This document shows positions 1 through 8,604 of a stretch of DNA of 64,000 nt, piece by piece. The notes under the pieces are model-generated. The model saw only the letters and a list, made by a program, of their open reading frames with translations, was not told the origin of the DNA and ran no database searches. The translations under genes and the position numbers were made by a program. Each line of letters opens with the position of its first letter. Positions within the stretch are counted from its first letter, which is position 1. The stretch lies in NCBI RefSeq assembly GCF_000223985.1, contig NZ_AFWV01000008.1:1-64000 (forward strand). The letters are read 5' to 3'. This stretch comes from Thiocapsa marina 5811. GTDB lineage: Bacteria; Pseudomonadota; Gammaproteobacteria; Chromatiales; Chromatiaceae.

Positions 1-515
1 ATCTCGTCTCCCCCTACGTCGGCGAGACCGAGCAGAACCTCGCACGGCTCTTTCGCGACAGCGACCCCGCCCACAGCCTGCTGCTGCTCGACGAGGTCGA
101 CAGCTTCCTCGGCGACCGACGCGAGGCCCGCCACAGCTGGGAGCGCACCCAAGTCAACGAGCTGCTCCAGCAGATGGAGCAATACCCCGGCATCTTCGTC
201 GCCGCCACCAACCTCATGTCCGGGATCGATCCCGCCGCGCTGCGCCGGTTCGACTTCAAGCTGCACTTTCGGGCGCTCGCACCGGCGCAACGGCTTGCGC
301 TCTTCGCGCGCGAGGCGCTCGGGGATGTTTCCGCCCCGGTTCCGGCCGATCTCGCGCGGCACCTTGCGGCACTGGAGGGGCTCACGCCGGGCGACTTCGC
401 GACCGTGGCGCGGCAGCGTACACTCCTCGGCGAGACGCTCACGCCGGAGCAGTTCCTGCGGCGGGTGGCTTCGGAGTGTCGGATGAAGGGGGAGGCTCGG
501 CACAGTGTGGTCTGA
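1..515 (+). CDS. AAA+ ATPase, C-terminal part (truncated by window edge)
   Basis: The reading frame is open from base 3 to the TGA at 513-515. It shows the second half of an AAA+ module: a GETEQNLARLF segment, a Walker B motif LLLLDEVDSF, a sensor-1 motif AATN and an arginine-finger-like ALRRFDF stretch, followed by a small helical lid. The layout resembles the classic AAA clade (spastin/FtsH/CDC48-like) that remodels protein substrates with ATP. The Walker A motif and any N-terminal substrate domain lie outside the window, so its partner cannot be named. It points the same way as the nuclease-like and ADP-ribosylglycohydrolase genes that follow. Confidence 0.85.
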   Translation, partial: LVSPYVGETEQNLARLFRDSDPAHSLLLLDEVDSFLGDRREARHSWERTQVNELLQQMEQYPGIFVAATNLMSGIDPAALRRFDFKLHFRALAPAQRLALFAREALGDVSAPVPADLARHLAALEGLTPGDFATVARQRTLLGETLTPEQFLRRVASECRMKGEARHSVV

Positions 516-780
516 CATCTGCGGGTACGGGGACCCATGGTCACGATCAAGCGGGACCATGTCGGCGCGGAGCAGATCCGGATCCACGCAGCCGAATGAC
601 GGACTCGGCAGGTTTTGGGATGAACCTCCGCAAGGGCCCCTCTCAGCAGATCAGCCACCCGAACCTCAAGGGAAACGTGATACCCGATCCGCTGTTTGGC
701 TTACGCTCCTCGCTTGGTTGAGCATGAACGGGTTCTGACACTGATGGGGTGTCGCCGCACTAACAGAAAAAGAGATAGCA

Positions 781-2004
781 ATGCCATTAGTTGACCTTTG
801 GAAAGCACGCAGATCATCAATCGAGCAGATGACTATTGAGCAAATTGCATCAATTGCGGGAGATGGCAAACTCTTAGACAACTCCGACTGCCAAAAGGAA
901 CTTCGCCAATATCTGAACGAAGCATCGACCGATTCGTTAGCCGATTACGCGACATACTGCCTCGAAAACTCCTTTTCAAAAAGCGGCCAAATTCTTCAGG
1001 ATGTTGTTAACGAACTAGGCAGACGATTAGAGTATATTGTCGAGGACGGCCGCTACCAGGGCGTGAAAAACGCGATCGGATTTGATGGAATATGGCAAGA
1101 TCAATCTCACACCCCATGGTCCCTAGTGGTGGAGGTCAAGACAACTGACGCTTACCGTCTGTCCTTGGACACTGTTGCAGGCTACAGAAATGGACTCATT
1201 GAATCAGGACGAATTACAGGCTCATCCTCCGTACTGATCGTCGTCGGCCGCACAGATACCGGTGAGTTAGAGGCGCAGGTCCGGGGATCCCGACATGCCT
1301 GGCAAACTCGAATCATCGGGGTGGAGTCACTAATCCAGCTTGTTCGCGTCAAGGAATCAGCGGACAGGCAAGACACTGTGTCGAAGATACGCACACTTTT
1401 ATCACCAATCGAATACACGCGCATTGATGACTTGGTCGGCGTTGTATTTGCGACAGCAAGAGATATTGAAGAATCGATTGATGAGGTCGCTGACCGGAGC
1501 GAAGTGAGATCCGAGAAAGGCGTAGACATCATTGAGAAAACCGCACCAGAAAAACTGGGAGAGATCCGGGAGAGGGTCATCGCGGCCACTTCCTTTAAGT
1601 TTGATTTGTCGCTGATAAAGAAGTCTAGGGCGATGTATTGGTCTCCCGATCAACGCCTTCGGGTAGCATGTGCAGTTTCGAAGAGATACGATAACCCAGG
1701 AATCGTGAGGTACTGGTATGCGTATCTACCCACATGGGATTCCTTTCTTGAGCAGGGTGAACAATCATTCCTAGCTTTAGGATGTGTCGATCTTGAAGTT
1801 GCATTCCTGCTGCCACTAGATTTTGTGCGTTCAGTTATTTCCCATTTGAACGTCACCGAGAAAAACTCTGGACGCAAATACTGGCATGTCAAGATTATCG
1901 AGCCAACACCAGGCGAGTATAGCCTACAAGTGCCTTCGCCTGGCTCCAACGAACCACTTTCCCCTTACCTGATTTCACTCGCCGTGGCGACGCCGAGCAG
2001 TTAA
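781..2004 (+). CDS. PD-(D/E)XK nuclease-like protein, function unknown
   Basis: This is a 407-residue protein of no family I can name. Around residues 96-122 the pattern GFDGIW followed by LVVEVKTT fits the D...ExK active site of the PD-(D/E)XK nuclease fold, as in restriction and repair enzymes. The C-terminal 150 residues show no recognisable motif. The base composition is clearly AT-richer than its neighbours, with many TTA, AAA and ATT codons, which suggests horizontal acquisition. No methyltransferase is adjacent, so a classical restriction-modification pair is not seen here; a stand-alone or AAA+-assisted nuclease is possible. The ATG follows the purine-rich AAAAAGAGATAGCA, a weak ribosome-binding site. 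Confidence 0.7.
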   Translation: MPLVDLWKARRSSIEQMTIEQIASIAGDGKLLDNSDCQKELRQYLNEASTDSLADYATYCLENSFSKSGQILQDVVNELGRRLEYIVEDGRYQGVKNAIGFDGIWQDQSHTPWSLVVEVKTTDAYRLSLDTVAGYRNGLIESGRITGSSSVLIVVGRTDTGELEAQVRGSRHAWQTRIIGVESLIQLVRVKESADRQDTVSKIRTLLSPIEYTRIDDLVGVVFATARDIEESIDEVADRSEVRSEKGVDIIEKTAPEKLGEIRERVIAATSFKFDLSLIKKSRAMYWSPDQRLRVACAVSKRYDNPGIVRYWYAYLPTWDSFLEQGEQSFLALGCVDLEVAFLLPLDFVRSVISHLNVTEKNSGRKYWHVKIIEPTPGEYSLQVPSPGSNEPLSPYLISLAVATPSS

Positions 2005-2006
2005 AG

Positions 2007-2180
2007 ATGGCCTTGGTGATTGAGACGCCTAACCGGTCTTGCTCGGAAAAAGACCAATGCGGCCTGGCAAAGCCGGATGTTTTCTCTAGTGAGGATCATA
2101 TCTTAGTAGTCTCGTGCAGCGCATACATAGCCACAATAAGTATCAAACTGGTCGGGGCTCGAAATCACTTTAGTGGTTGA
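2007..2180 (+). CDS. possible 57-residue ORF behind the nuclease-like gene
   Basis: An ATG two bases after the preceding TAA opens a 58-codon frame that begins MALVIETPNR and ends at TGA 2178-2180. It shares the AT-richer composition of the upstream gene and could be its small partner. It has no recognisable motif, and a frame of this length can arise by chance, so it is only a candidate. Confidence 0.3.
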   Translation: MALVIETPNRSCSEKDQCGLAKPDVFSSEDHILVVSCSAYIATISIKLVGARNHFSG

Positions 2181-2569
2181 TCAACTCTTCTGCAGTCGAG
2201 CCGGCCAGCAGCTGCGAGTTCGAACCAACGCGCGGCGTAACTGAGAGTGTCGCAGGGCCGGGCAATCAGCGTAGACCGGGAATAACCGATCACAAGACCT
2301 CCTCGTCCGCGATGTGAGCTGACCCCGGATGATGCGCTGGCCGGCCCGGCTTTCGCCAAGGTCACGCCGTCAGCCCTCACCGAGAAAGGGATCCGGCAAC
2401 GCGGGCACAGATTCCCAGCCCCATACGACGACGGCTGTCGCATAGCCGCGCTATCCTTCGGAGGTAGCGGAATGTGGACAAACAGGATCGACTGACGCCG
2501 ACTAAAGACGACGGAGATCGTAACCCTTACTCGGACAGGATCGAGCCTCACCCGATGGAGAAGAAACCG
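2181..2569. other. intergenic region without a recognisable gene
   Basis: The stretch from 2181 to the ADP-ribosylglycohydrolase start holds no convincing coding frame on either strand. Composition returns from AT-rich to the GC-rich host average at about 2190, so the right border of the AT-rich insert lies here. No terminal repeats or target duplication could be made out by eye. Confidence 0.4.
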
Positions 2570-3511
2570 ATGACCCGAACCGACGACAGCTCGACCTTTG
2601 CCGATCGCGGCCGTGCGGCCTTGCTCGCCCATGCCTGCGGCGACCGTTTCGGCGCCCCGCTCGAGTTCGTGCAGGACGCGAGCGTGCGCACCCGCCCGGT
2701 CCACTTGGGTCATTGGACCGACGACACCCACATGTCGCTCTATCTGGGGGAGGCCATCCTGGAACATGGACCGGGGCCGCTCGATCCCGACCGCTTCGGC
2801 ACGCGGGTGGGCGAGGCCTTCGTGCGCTGGAGCCATGACCCGCTGACCCCGTCGACCGCGCCGGGCAACACCTGCTTGACCGGGGCCGCCCTCTTCGAGC
2901 GCGACCGCGATTGGACCGCCAGCGGGGTCCGAGACTCCGACGGCTGCGGGGCGGTGATGCGGATCGTCCCCCTGGCGCTGGCCTATCGGGGCGACGACTT
3001 GATCGAGGCCGCGCGCATCTCGGCGCTGCTCACCCACGCCCATCCGAACGCGGTCGAGGCGGCCATCGCCGGGGCCTGGCTGGTGCGGGCGATCCTGGAG
3101 ACGGATCGTTGGGATGCGGCGTTGGTGGACGAAGCCATCCGGGGGCTCGACGGGCCTTGGCAGCAGGGTGGCGAGGTCGCCGCAAGTCTGCGCGCGGCCA
3201 TCGCGTGGGCGCAGCGCGGCGAGGACTGGCTCGACGAGGAGGCCATCCCGCCGGGCGACGGCGGCTGGCGCTCCGGCAGTGCGCTCGGCCTTGCGGTGGC
3301 GGCGGCGCTGCGCTGGCCGGCCGATCTGGGTGTGGCGGTCGAGAAGGCCGCGCGGATCCGGGGTGATTCGGATTCGGTCGCCTGTCTCGCCGGCGCACTG
3401 CTTGGCGCGTCGCTCGGCACGGCGGCGATCCCGGCCGAGTGGCTCGACACCCTGCCGCAGCGCGAGCAGATCGCCGGGCTCGCGGATCGCCTGCTCGGGC
3501 TCGGCGCATGA
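2570..3511 (+). CDS. ADP-ribosylglycohydrolase family protein (DraG/ARH type)
   Basis: It hydrolyses ADP-ribose from modified protein or nucleic acid, or related N-/O-glycosidic ADP-ribose bonds. Family signatures are the N-terminal AHACGDRFGAPLEF segment, the metal-binding HWTDDTHMS motif and the C-terminal RGDSDSVACLAGALLG stretch, which matches the usual GDxDxxA di-magnesium site. At 313 residues the length is normal. The start at 2570 is chosen because GGAG at 2557-2560 is well spaced; in-frame ATGs at 2474 and 2555 are alternatives. The stop overlaps the ATG of the next gene (ATGA at 3508-3511), so the two are translationally coupled. The target that is de-ADP-ribosylated is unknown. Confidence 0.9.
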   Translation: MTRTDDSSTFADRGRAALLAHACGDRFGAPLEFVQDASVRTRPVHLGHWTDDTHMSLYLGEAILEHGPGPLDPDRFGTRVGEAFVRWSHDPLTPSTAPGNTCLTGAALFERDRDWTASGVRDSDGCGAVMRIVPLALAYRGDDLIEAARISALLTHAHPNAVEAAIAGAWLVRAILETDRWDAALVDEAIRGLDGPWQQGGEVAASLRAAIAWAQRGEDWLDEEAIPPGDGGWRSGSALGLAVAAALRWPADLGVAVEKAARIRGDSDSVACLAGALLGASLGTAAIPAEWLDTLPQREQIAGLADRLLGLGA

Positions 3512-4284
3512 CAGCCACACGCCCGCCGTTGGTGGCGATCGGCGACCTGCACGGCCATCTGGACCTGTTCGAGCGCCTGCTGGAGCGGATCGACCGGGAG
3601 GTGCCCGATGCACGGATCGTCACCCTCGGCGACTATGTCGACAACGGCCTGCAGATCCAGGCTCTGCTGGATCGCCTGATCGCGTTGCAGGCCGAGCGAC
3701 CCGGGCGCTTCTTTCCGATCCTCGGCAACCATGATCTCGCGCTGCTGCGGACGTTGGGGTGGCCGGGGAGCGTGCCCGACGGGGCTTGGTACGCACGCTG
3801 GAGCGCACGCTACTGGAATCCGGGACGCGGAACGGCCGACGCCTATGGAGCGCACGACCTCGCGAGCTTCGCCGCGGCATTCCCCGAACAGCATCGGCGT
3901 TTCTTGTCCGATCTACCGTGGTTCTACGACGACGGCGAGGTCTTCTGCGTGCACGCGGGATTGGATGTCGGCCCGATCGTCCCGCAGCGCGCGGCGCTCG
4001 AGAGCAAGACACTGCCCGCGGAGCCGTCCTTCATGCCCGACGCCCTGCGCGACAAGGCCAGGGCGACGCGGCACGATCCGAGCTGGGAGCGCGTCGTGGT
4101 GAGCAGCCATACCCATCTGCCCGGACAGGTGATGTTCTCCGCACCGCAGCGGGTCTGTCTCTCGGCGACCTCCGATCACGGGGGTGGCTTGCTGGCGGTA
4201 CAGTTTCCCGAGCGACGCTGTTGGTGGACCGACGGAGACGAGGCGACCGAGGTCAGGTTCCCCGCAGGATCGGCATCCGGGTGA
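3508..4284 (+). CDS. metallophosphoesterase, calcineurin-like (first of two)
   Basis: This 258-residue enzyme of the Ser/Thr phosphatase/ApaH superfamily uses two metal ions. The metal ligands are visible in order: GDLHGH, GDYVDNG (normally GDxxDRG, so the arginine is replaced by asparagine), LGNHD, VHAGL and SSHTH. Substrates in this superfamily include phosphoproteins and dinucleoside polyphosphates; the sequence does not decide. It overlaps the ADP-ribosylglycohydrolase stop by four bases and is followed 79 bases later by another member of the superfamily. The three genes read as one operon, possibly for reversing or degrading ADP-ribosyl or nucleotide adducts, which is inference. Confidence 0.85.
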   Translation: MTATRPPLVAIGDLHGHLDLFERLLERIDREVPDARIVTLGDYVDNGLQIQALLDRLIALQAERPGRFFPILGNHDLALLRTLGWPGSVPDGAWYARWSARYWNPGRGTADAYGAHDLASFAAAFPEQHRRFLSDLPWFYDDGEVFCVHAGLDVGPIVPQRAALESKTLPAEPSFMPDALRDKARATRHDPSWERVVVSSHTHLPGQVMFSAPQRVCLSATSDHGGGLLAVQFPERRCWWTDGDEATEVRFPAGSASG

Positions 4285-4363
4285 TCCGCACGAACCCGTG
4301 TCCCGCCGAGCATCCTCGTCCCGCCTGCGCGGGCCGTTCGAGAGCGTCAACACAGGAGCGAAC

Positions 4364-5323
4364 ATGTACGATCTGATCGGCGACATCCACGGCTGTGCCA
4401 ATGCGCTCAAGGCGCTGCTCGCGAAGATGGACTACCGGGAACACGACGGGGTCTGGCGACATGCGACACGCCAAGTGATCTTCCTGGGCGACTTCATCGA
4501 TCGGGGACCGCAGCAGGTCGAGGTGATGAAGATCGTTCGCGCGATGGTCGACGCAGAGGCTGCGCTGACGGTCATGGGCAATCACGAGTTCAACGCCGTG
4601 GCTTGGGCTACCCCGATCTCGCCGGGCACGGACACCTATTTGCGGCCCCGCACCGACGACAATCGCCGGCAGCACGCGGAGTTTCTCGATCAAGTCGGCG
4701 AGGACAGTGAGGACCACGAGAAGCTGATCGAGTGGTTTCGCGGCCTGCCGCTCTGGCTCGATCTGCCCGGTCTGCGCGTCGTGCATGCCTGCTGGCATAC
4801 GCCCTCCTTCGATGCCTTGGCGGAGCACCTGGACGCGCGACAACGCATCCGCGACGAGGCGGCCTGGGTCGCACTCACCCGAAAAGGCGACCCCGCCTAC
4901 GAGGCGCTGGAGACGGTACTGAAAGGCTTGGAGATCCCGCTTCCCGAAGGCGTCGCGTTCAAGGACAAGGACGGCAAGGTCCGCCGGCATGTCCGCACCC
5001 GCTGGTGGAAGGACCACCCGATCACCTATCGGGATCTTGCCCTCGCACCGACCGAGGTCATCCCGCAGATCCCGCACGAGCCGGCACCCGAGGGCATCCT
5101 GCCGGGCTATGTCGGCGACAAGCCGGTGTTCGTCGGCCATTACTGGATGAGCGGCACGCCGCGGCCGCTGTCCCCGCGTGTCGCCTGTCTGGACTACAGC
5201 GTCGCCGCCGGCGGGAAGCTCTGCGCCTACCGCTGGGACGTCGAGCGTGAGCTTTTCGACGCGCATTTCTGCTGGGTCGACGTGGATCGCAGCCAACCCG
5301 CAACGCGAGGATCGGCGTTATGA
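4364..5323 (+). CDS. metallophosphoesterase, calcineurin-like (second of two)
   Basis: This 319-residue protein has the metallophosphoesterase motifs GDIHGC near the N-terminus, then GDFIDRG, MGNHE, VHACW and a late VGHYW. It is clearly a different subfamily from the preceding gene, with a long insert between the GNHE and VHACW motifs and a second insert after it. The frame is open further upstream, but the ATG at 4364 has CAGGAG seven bases before it and begins directly with the MYDLIGDIHG strand that normally opens this fold. The stop overlaps a possible short ORF by ATGA. Its substrate is unknown; a nucleotide or phosphoprotein phosphatase is plausible. Confidence 0.85.
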   Translation: MYDLIGDIHGCANALKALLAKMDYREHDGVWRHATRQVIFLGDFIDRGPQQVEVMKIVRAMVDAEAALTVMGNHEFNAVAWATPISPGTDTYLRPRTDDNRRQHAEFLDQVGEDSEDHEKLIEWFRGLPLWLDLPGLRVVHACWHTPSFDALAEHLDARQRIRDEAAWVALTRKGDPAYEALETVLKGLEIPLPEGVAFKDKDGKVRRHVRTRWWKDHPITYRDLALAPTEVIPQIPHEPAPEGILPGYVGDKPVFVGHYWMSGTPRPLSPRVACLDYSVAAGGKLCAYRWDVERELFDAHFCWVDVDRSQPATRGSAL

Positions 5324-5460
5324 AAGAGCACAAGGTCATTGAAGATGACCCACGCTGGACGGCTCCGGTTGCGAGCCAATGGGTTGATCCTTGGCGCGGC
5401 ACGCGGGACCCGTCGTTTCCATTCGGAACGTGTCAGCGGCGGAGTCTCAAGTACCGTTAG
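5320..5460 (+). CDS. possible 46-residue ORF coupled to the second phosphoesterase
   Basis: The ATG at 5320 overlaps the preceding TGA (ATGA), has GAGG ten bases upstream, and the frame closes at TAG 5458-5460. The product begins MKEHKVIEDDPRW and is rich in Trp, Pro and Arg. Only the overlap and the ribosome-binding site support it; no family is recognised. Confidence 0.3.
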   Translation: MKEHKVIEDDPRWTAPVASQWVDPWRGTRDPSFPFGTCQRRSLKYR

Positions 5461-5572
5461 GTTCTTTCTCTGTCTAAGCCGAATCTCCGGACAATAGGCA
5501 TCTCGGAACTCTGTCGTTTCCGAGCTGGAATCCAAGCGTCACTCATGTACCCGGTAGAATTGGAGGATAACG

Positions 5573-5854
5573 ATGAGCAAGTTCAATGAGGTTCCCGTAG
5601 AAAGCGATACGAGAATCCTGTTCCAGGAACTGACGACGCTCGGCACGTATGATGTCTTGCATCAAAAGTGGATCTGGGATGGCATCACCGCAGAGAGTAT
5701 CATTTTCGCAAACGAGGACATCACAGACGTGACGGATCATGATCTTGAAATGCAAGTGAAGGCATTTCGGAATCTGGCGGCAGACACAAGCATGACGCTA
5801 AAGCGATCGGAATCCGGCTTTACCTTTGTCAACTTCAACTTCGAAGCGGACTAA
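5573..5854 (+). CDS. small hypothetical protein (93 aa)
   Basis: The start is well marked: GGAGG at 5562-5566 lies seven bases before the ATG. The product is soluble and acidic, begins MSKFNEVPVE and ends with an alternating hydrophobic strand FTFVNFNFEAD. I recognise no family. Composition is less GC-rich than the phosphoesterase genes, as is that of the convergent small gene that follows, so the two may form an acquired islet. Its size and acidity would suit an immunity or adaptor protein, but no toxin partner is visible and no function is proposed. Confidence 0.65.
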   Translation: MSKFNEVPVESDTRILFQELTTLGTYDVLHQKWIWDGITAESIIFANEDITDVTDHDLEMQVKAFRNLAADTSMTLKRSESGFTFVNFNFEAD

Positions 5855-5907
5855 CCGGAGTTGGATGCGAAGTGTTTTTCTCAAGACCGACGATCCAACC
5901 CACCGAT

Positions 5908-6285
5908 TCAGATTGATTGCGAGCTTTTCCCGAGCAGAGACAGGATCGCGAGCATTGTATTGAACTCCGCACGATCAGGATCATATCCCTTCATCAAAAA
6001 GCATTCCGCCAGAATGGCGGTTAGCGATTCCAAATCCAACTCCGAAATGATCTCCAATCGTTTTTCACCGGACATTGCGCAACTCGAAAATTCGCAGCTG
6101 CCAACGTCGAGAAGGTCTCTGATGTAGACCGGTTCTTCGAGATCTCCCGCAACGACATGGAGTCCTTCAATGCGATAACCTTGATGTTCGCCTCTTCGTG
6201 TCGCTTTCCATGCGTCGAACTTTTGCAGAACGTGCGCGTAGAAGTTATTCAAGAGTTCTTCGCGGTCTTTTCGCGATTTTTCCAT
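5908..6285 (-). CDS. small hypothetical protein (125 aa)
   Basis: The frame extends upstream to 6396, but the ATG at 6283-6285 has GAGG about ten bases before it and gives a natural start MEKSRKDREELLNNFY. The product has a charged N-terminal helix and a helical C-terminal half with repeated Leu/Ile, and no signal peptide or membrane segment. No family is recognised. It converges on the preceding small gene with a 53-base gap and shares its moderately AT-richer composition. Confidence 0.6.
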   Translation of the reverse strand: MEKSRKDREELLNNFYAHVLQKFDAWKATRRGEHQGYRIEGLHVVAGDLEEPVYIRDLLDVGSCEFSSCAMSGEKRLEIISELDLESLTAILAECFLMKGYDPDRAEFNTMLAILSLLGKSSQSI

Positions 6286-6476
6286 GTCGGTGTGACCTCG
6301 TTGTCTTGTTCCGTAAGGATTGTTTGCCTGAAGCGGCCGCACGGGCGCTGCTCTCAGGGGCCTGACGCTGTTGCGCAGCACGTCATCTATGCGCACCCAT
6401 CGCCCTGTGGCCGCAACAGTCCGAATTGGCCGGACCGGGCAGCACTTTGAGGTTGAGATGCGGGAATCGACCCGGT

Positions 6477-6635
6477 CTATTCGTCGAGCTTGAGCTCTCC
6501 GGACTCGATGAGCTTCTTGATCCTGCGCATGGTCTCGACCGAAACACCGCAGTCGCCCCAGCGCTCGTCGCGACTGAGTTCCTTCTTGGGCTCTTGTTGT
6601 TCTTTGTCCCGAGGTTCTTGTGTCTCGCGTTTCAA
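6477..6635 (-). CDS. possible 52-residue protein with a TTG start
   Basis: On the minus strand a TTG at 6633-6635, preceded by GGAG with eight-base spacing, opens a frame ending at TAG (6477-6479). The C-terminal half, including DERWGDCGVSVETMRRIKK and then an acidic LDE tail, looks like real amphipathic protein, while the N-terminal half is a low-complexity Glu/Lys/Gln linker. It lies 64 bases behind the XRE-type regulator gene on the same strand and could be its downstream partner. No family is recognised. Confidence 0.4.
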   Translation of the reverse strand: MKRETQEPRDKEQQEPKKELSRDERWGDCGVSVETMRRIKKLIESGELKLDE

Positions 6636-6699
6636 AACATCTGCTCCGGTGTTGGATTCATTACGCGTTATCCGTGTGATCCCATGATGAAACGACCGG

Positions 6700-7323
6700 T
6701 CAGTCGCGTGGACCCATCAGGGAGCGCAAAGGTACCGTTCGCCCTCCGATGCGCACCGTCGTCTGACCCAGGCGGATCGCCCGCCCGAAGCGCGCGACCT
6801 CGTGCCCCTCAAGGTCGAATTGCACCGCCTCATCCGGGCTGTAATTGACCACATACCCGACAATCCAGCCGAATCCGGGCACTCCAACGTCCAGTGGCAG
6901 GCGCTGGCGAGCCTGTTGGCTGAAGGTATCGGGTGGGGCGTCGGTATCCAGAGGAATATGCAGCAGACGCACGCCCCCCAGGAGGGCAGCAACGTGGATG
7001 GGACTCGGGACGCTGAGCGCGGTCAGGATCACCCCATGGGGTTGAAACGCTTCGCGGTAGGCGGCCTCTTCCTCGGCGTCGAGTGCGGCCCGGGTCGCCG
7101 CAAAGGCGTCCTCGACCACCTCGGGTGGAATCTCGAGGGCCATGGCGAGCGGGCCGTGAAACTGATCGGCGCGACGCAGGTCGCCTTGCTCGATCGCGGT
7201 CAACCGCCGCAGGCCCTTGGTGACGTTTGCATAGCCCATGCGCCTGAGCAACTGCATGCGCGTCAGGCCCCGTTCCTCGCAGCGGCGCGCGATCAACTCG
7301 GGTAAGGGATAGGTGGATTGCAT
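6700..7323 (-). CDS. XRE-like helix-turn-helix protein
   Basis: This 207-residue protein has an N-terminal helix-turn-helix of the Xre/Cro type at about residues 7-55 (LPELIARRCEERGLTRMQLL, then VTKGLRRLTAIEQGD). It is followed by a helical linker and a roughly 100-residue C-terminal domain of alternating hydrophobic strands that may be a sensor; I do not recognise it. The start is taken at 7323 because GGAGG is correctly spaced upstream; longer frames reach 7413 or beyond. It is probably a transcriptional regulator of itself or of the small gene behind it. Confidence 0.7.
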   Translation of the reverse strand: MQSTYPLPELIARRCEERGLTRMQLLRRMGYANVTKGLRRLTAIEQGDLRRADQFHGPLAMALEIPPEVVEDAFAATRAALDAEEEAAYREAFQPHGVILTALSVPSPIHVAALLGGVRLLHIPLDTDAPPDTFSQQARQRLPLDVGVPGFGWIVGYVVNYSPDEAVQFDLEGHEVARFGRAIRLGQTTVRIGGRTVPLRSLMGPRD

Positions 7324-7850
7324 TCTGGGTGTCCTCCGGTCGGAAGTGCGGATCACGCCGCGTGCTCGGTAGGCAGACAGAATGCCACCGATCTGCGACA
7401 GAGGATGACGCACCGCCTATGTCCAATCGGTCGTTAGGCCTGCCGAACTTTGCTTGGAGCCAGTCGCCTGTTCGGCGCGATCCGCTGCGCGGAACGGCGG
7501 CTCTGGCATCGTGGTGCTCCGTCGGCTCTCACTTGGGCGGGCTCAGCAGGGCGGAGCGCCGCGAGGTGGCGGGCGGGTGAAGACTTCGAGGAAAAGGGTC
7601 TCGTCGAGTTGTGGCGGTTCCGGAAGGCGGCTTTGACCTGTATCGGCAGCACAGGTAGTGTTCGCCAAGACAATCGGAGCAGAGACCGAGGCGCTTGGGC
7701 AGCCGAAGTGTTATGTAGCTTCGCCGCGTCGGCAGCGAGTTGACCGGGGGCGCTGCCCACGCGAACCCTACGGAAAGCTCGGTGTCGACGGACGGAGAAC
7801 CACCCCCTGGGCCCACCGCCTACCCCTATTGATTGCGAAGGAGTTGCCTC
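7324..7850. other. intergenic region, no convincing gene
   Basis: About 530 bases separate the divergent XRE-like and secreted-protein genes. Several open frames exist on both strands, as expected at this GC content, but all are Arg/Ser/Pro-rich with no domain. The region must carry the promoters of both flanking genes. I could not identify a repeat or element in it. Confidence 0.4.
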
Positions 7851-8285
7851 ATGACCGCCGCCCGACGCTCCTACCTGTTGCTTGCCGGCGCTGCCCTGAT
7901 CGGCCACTTTCCGGCGCATGCCGCCCAACCTGCGATCTCCGCCGCGGAGATCGACGCCTTTCTGCAGAAATGCACGTTCATCGACATTCCCTACGAGGCT
8001 TCGGAGCGCCTACAGGGGGTATCGATCCGGGGCATGACGCCGATTCACTACATCGCGGCCAGTTCCGGGGAGGGCGATGTCTGGGGATTCGAGTTCAAAC
8101 TCAGCGTTGCCGAGTTCAAGCGCAGGGCACCTGATCTCGCCGGACGCGTCGACATGCCGATACCTGTAGATGAACGCGAGTACGTGGTCGCTCTCTATCG
8201 GGTGCTCGAGGAGCCGTCCCATGAATCGGAGCCGCTCCGGCTTGTGTGTCGTAGCGAAGCTATAGAGGGGGACGATGAGCCTTAG
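7851..8285 (+). CDS. small exported protein (144 aa), function unknown
   Basis: AAGGAG eight bases before the ATG fixes the start. Residues 1-26 form a Sec signal peptide: MTAARRS, a hydrophobic core LLLAGAALIGHF and a probable AHA cleavage site. The mature part of about 118 residues contains three cysteines and is mixed alpha/beta, with no motif I recognise. It is likely a periplasmic protein. It is a single gene, followed by 319 bases with no evident coding. Confidence 0.7.
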   Translation: MTAARRSYLLLAGAALIGHFPAHAAQPAISAAEIDAFLQKCTFIDIPYEASERLQGVSIRGMTPIHYIAASSGEGDVWGFEFKLSVAEFKRRAPDLAGRVDMPIPVDEREYVVALYRVLEEPSHESEPLRLVCRSEAIEGDDEP

Positions 8286-8604
8286 GGGCCCTCCCCGGCG
8301 ACCATCTTGCTTTGGCTTATCGGAACGGCTGCGGAGCGGCTTGGATTGCATGAGCAGCTACACCCGGGCAGTCGTCAACGCCGCGCCTACTTGCGCCTGT
8401 TGCTCGCTCGGCTGCTGCTGAGGCCGGAGGACTGCAAAGCGGCTCGGCGGACCTGGACGATGCCATCGGGCCACGAGACCAACGTCTAGCGGGTGAGCGT
8501 GCCGCCCTGCTCGCCGAGTGACTCGGGCGAACGCAGTTGAGGAGATACCTCAGGGCCGAAGCCCTTTGCTATTTCATGGCTTTGCGAACTCCGCGATCCT
8601 CCAC
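8286..8604. other. intergenic region between convergent genes
   Basis: This region lies between two convergent exported-protein genes. No plausible coding frame, terminator with a T-run, or repeat was found. Short plus-strand frames here are Arg/Leu-rich and lack ribosome-binding sites. Confidence 0.4.

Noticed and set aside
2165-3613. Minus-strand open frame over the ADP-ribosylglycohydrolase gene
   Set aside because: Arg/Gly/Pro-rich shadow of a clearly recognised enzyme on the plus strand.
7434-7928. Open frames on both strands between the XRE-like gene and the exported protein gene
   Set aside because: No start signals, biased Arg/Ser/Ala composition and no domain; treated as non-coding.
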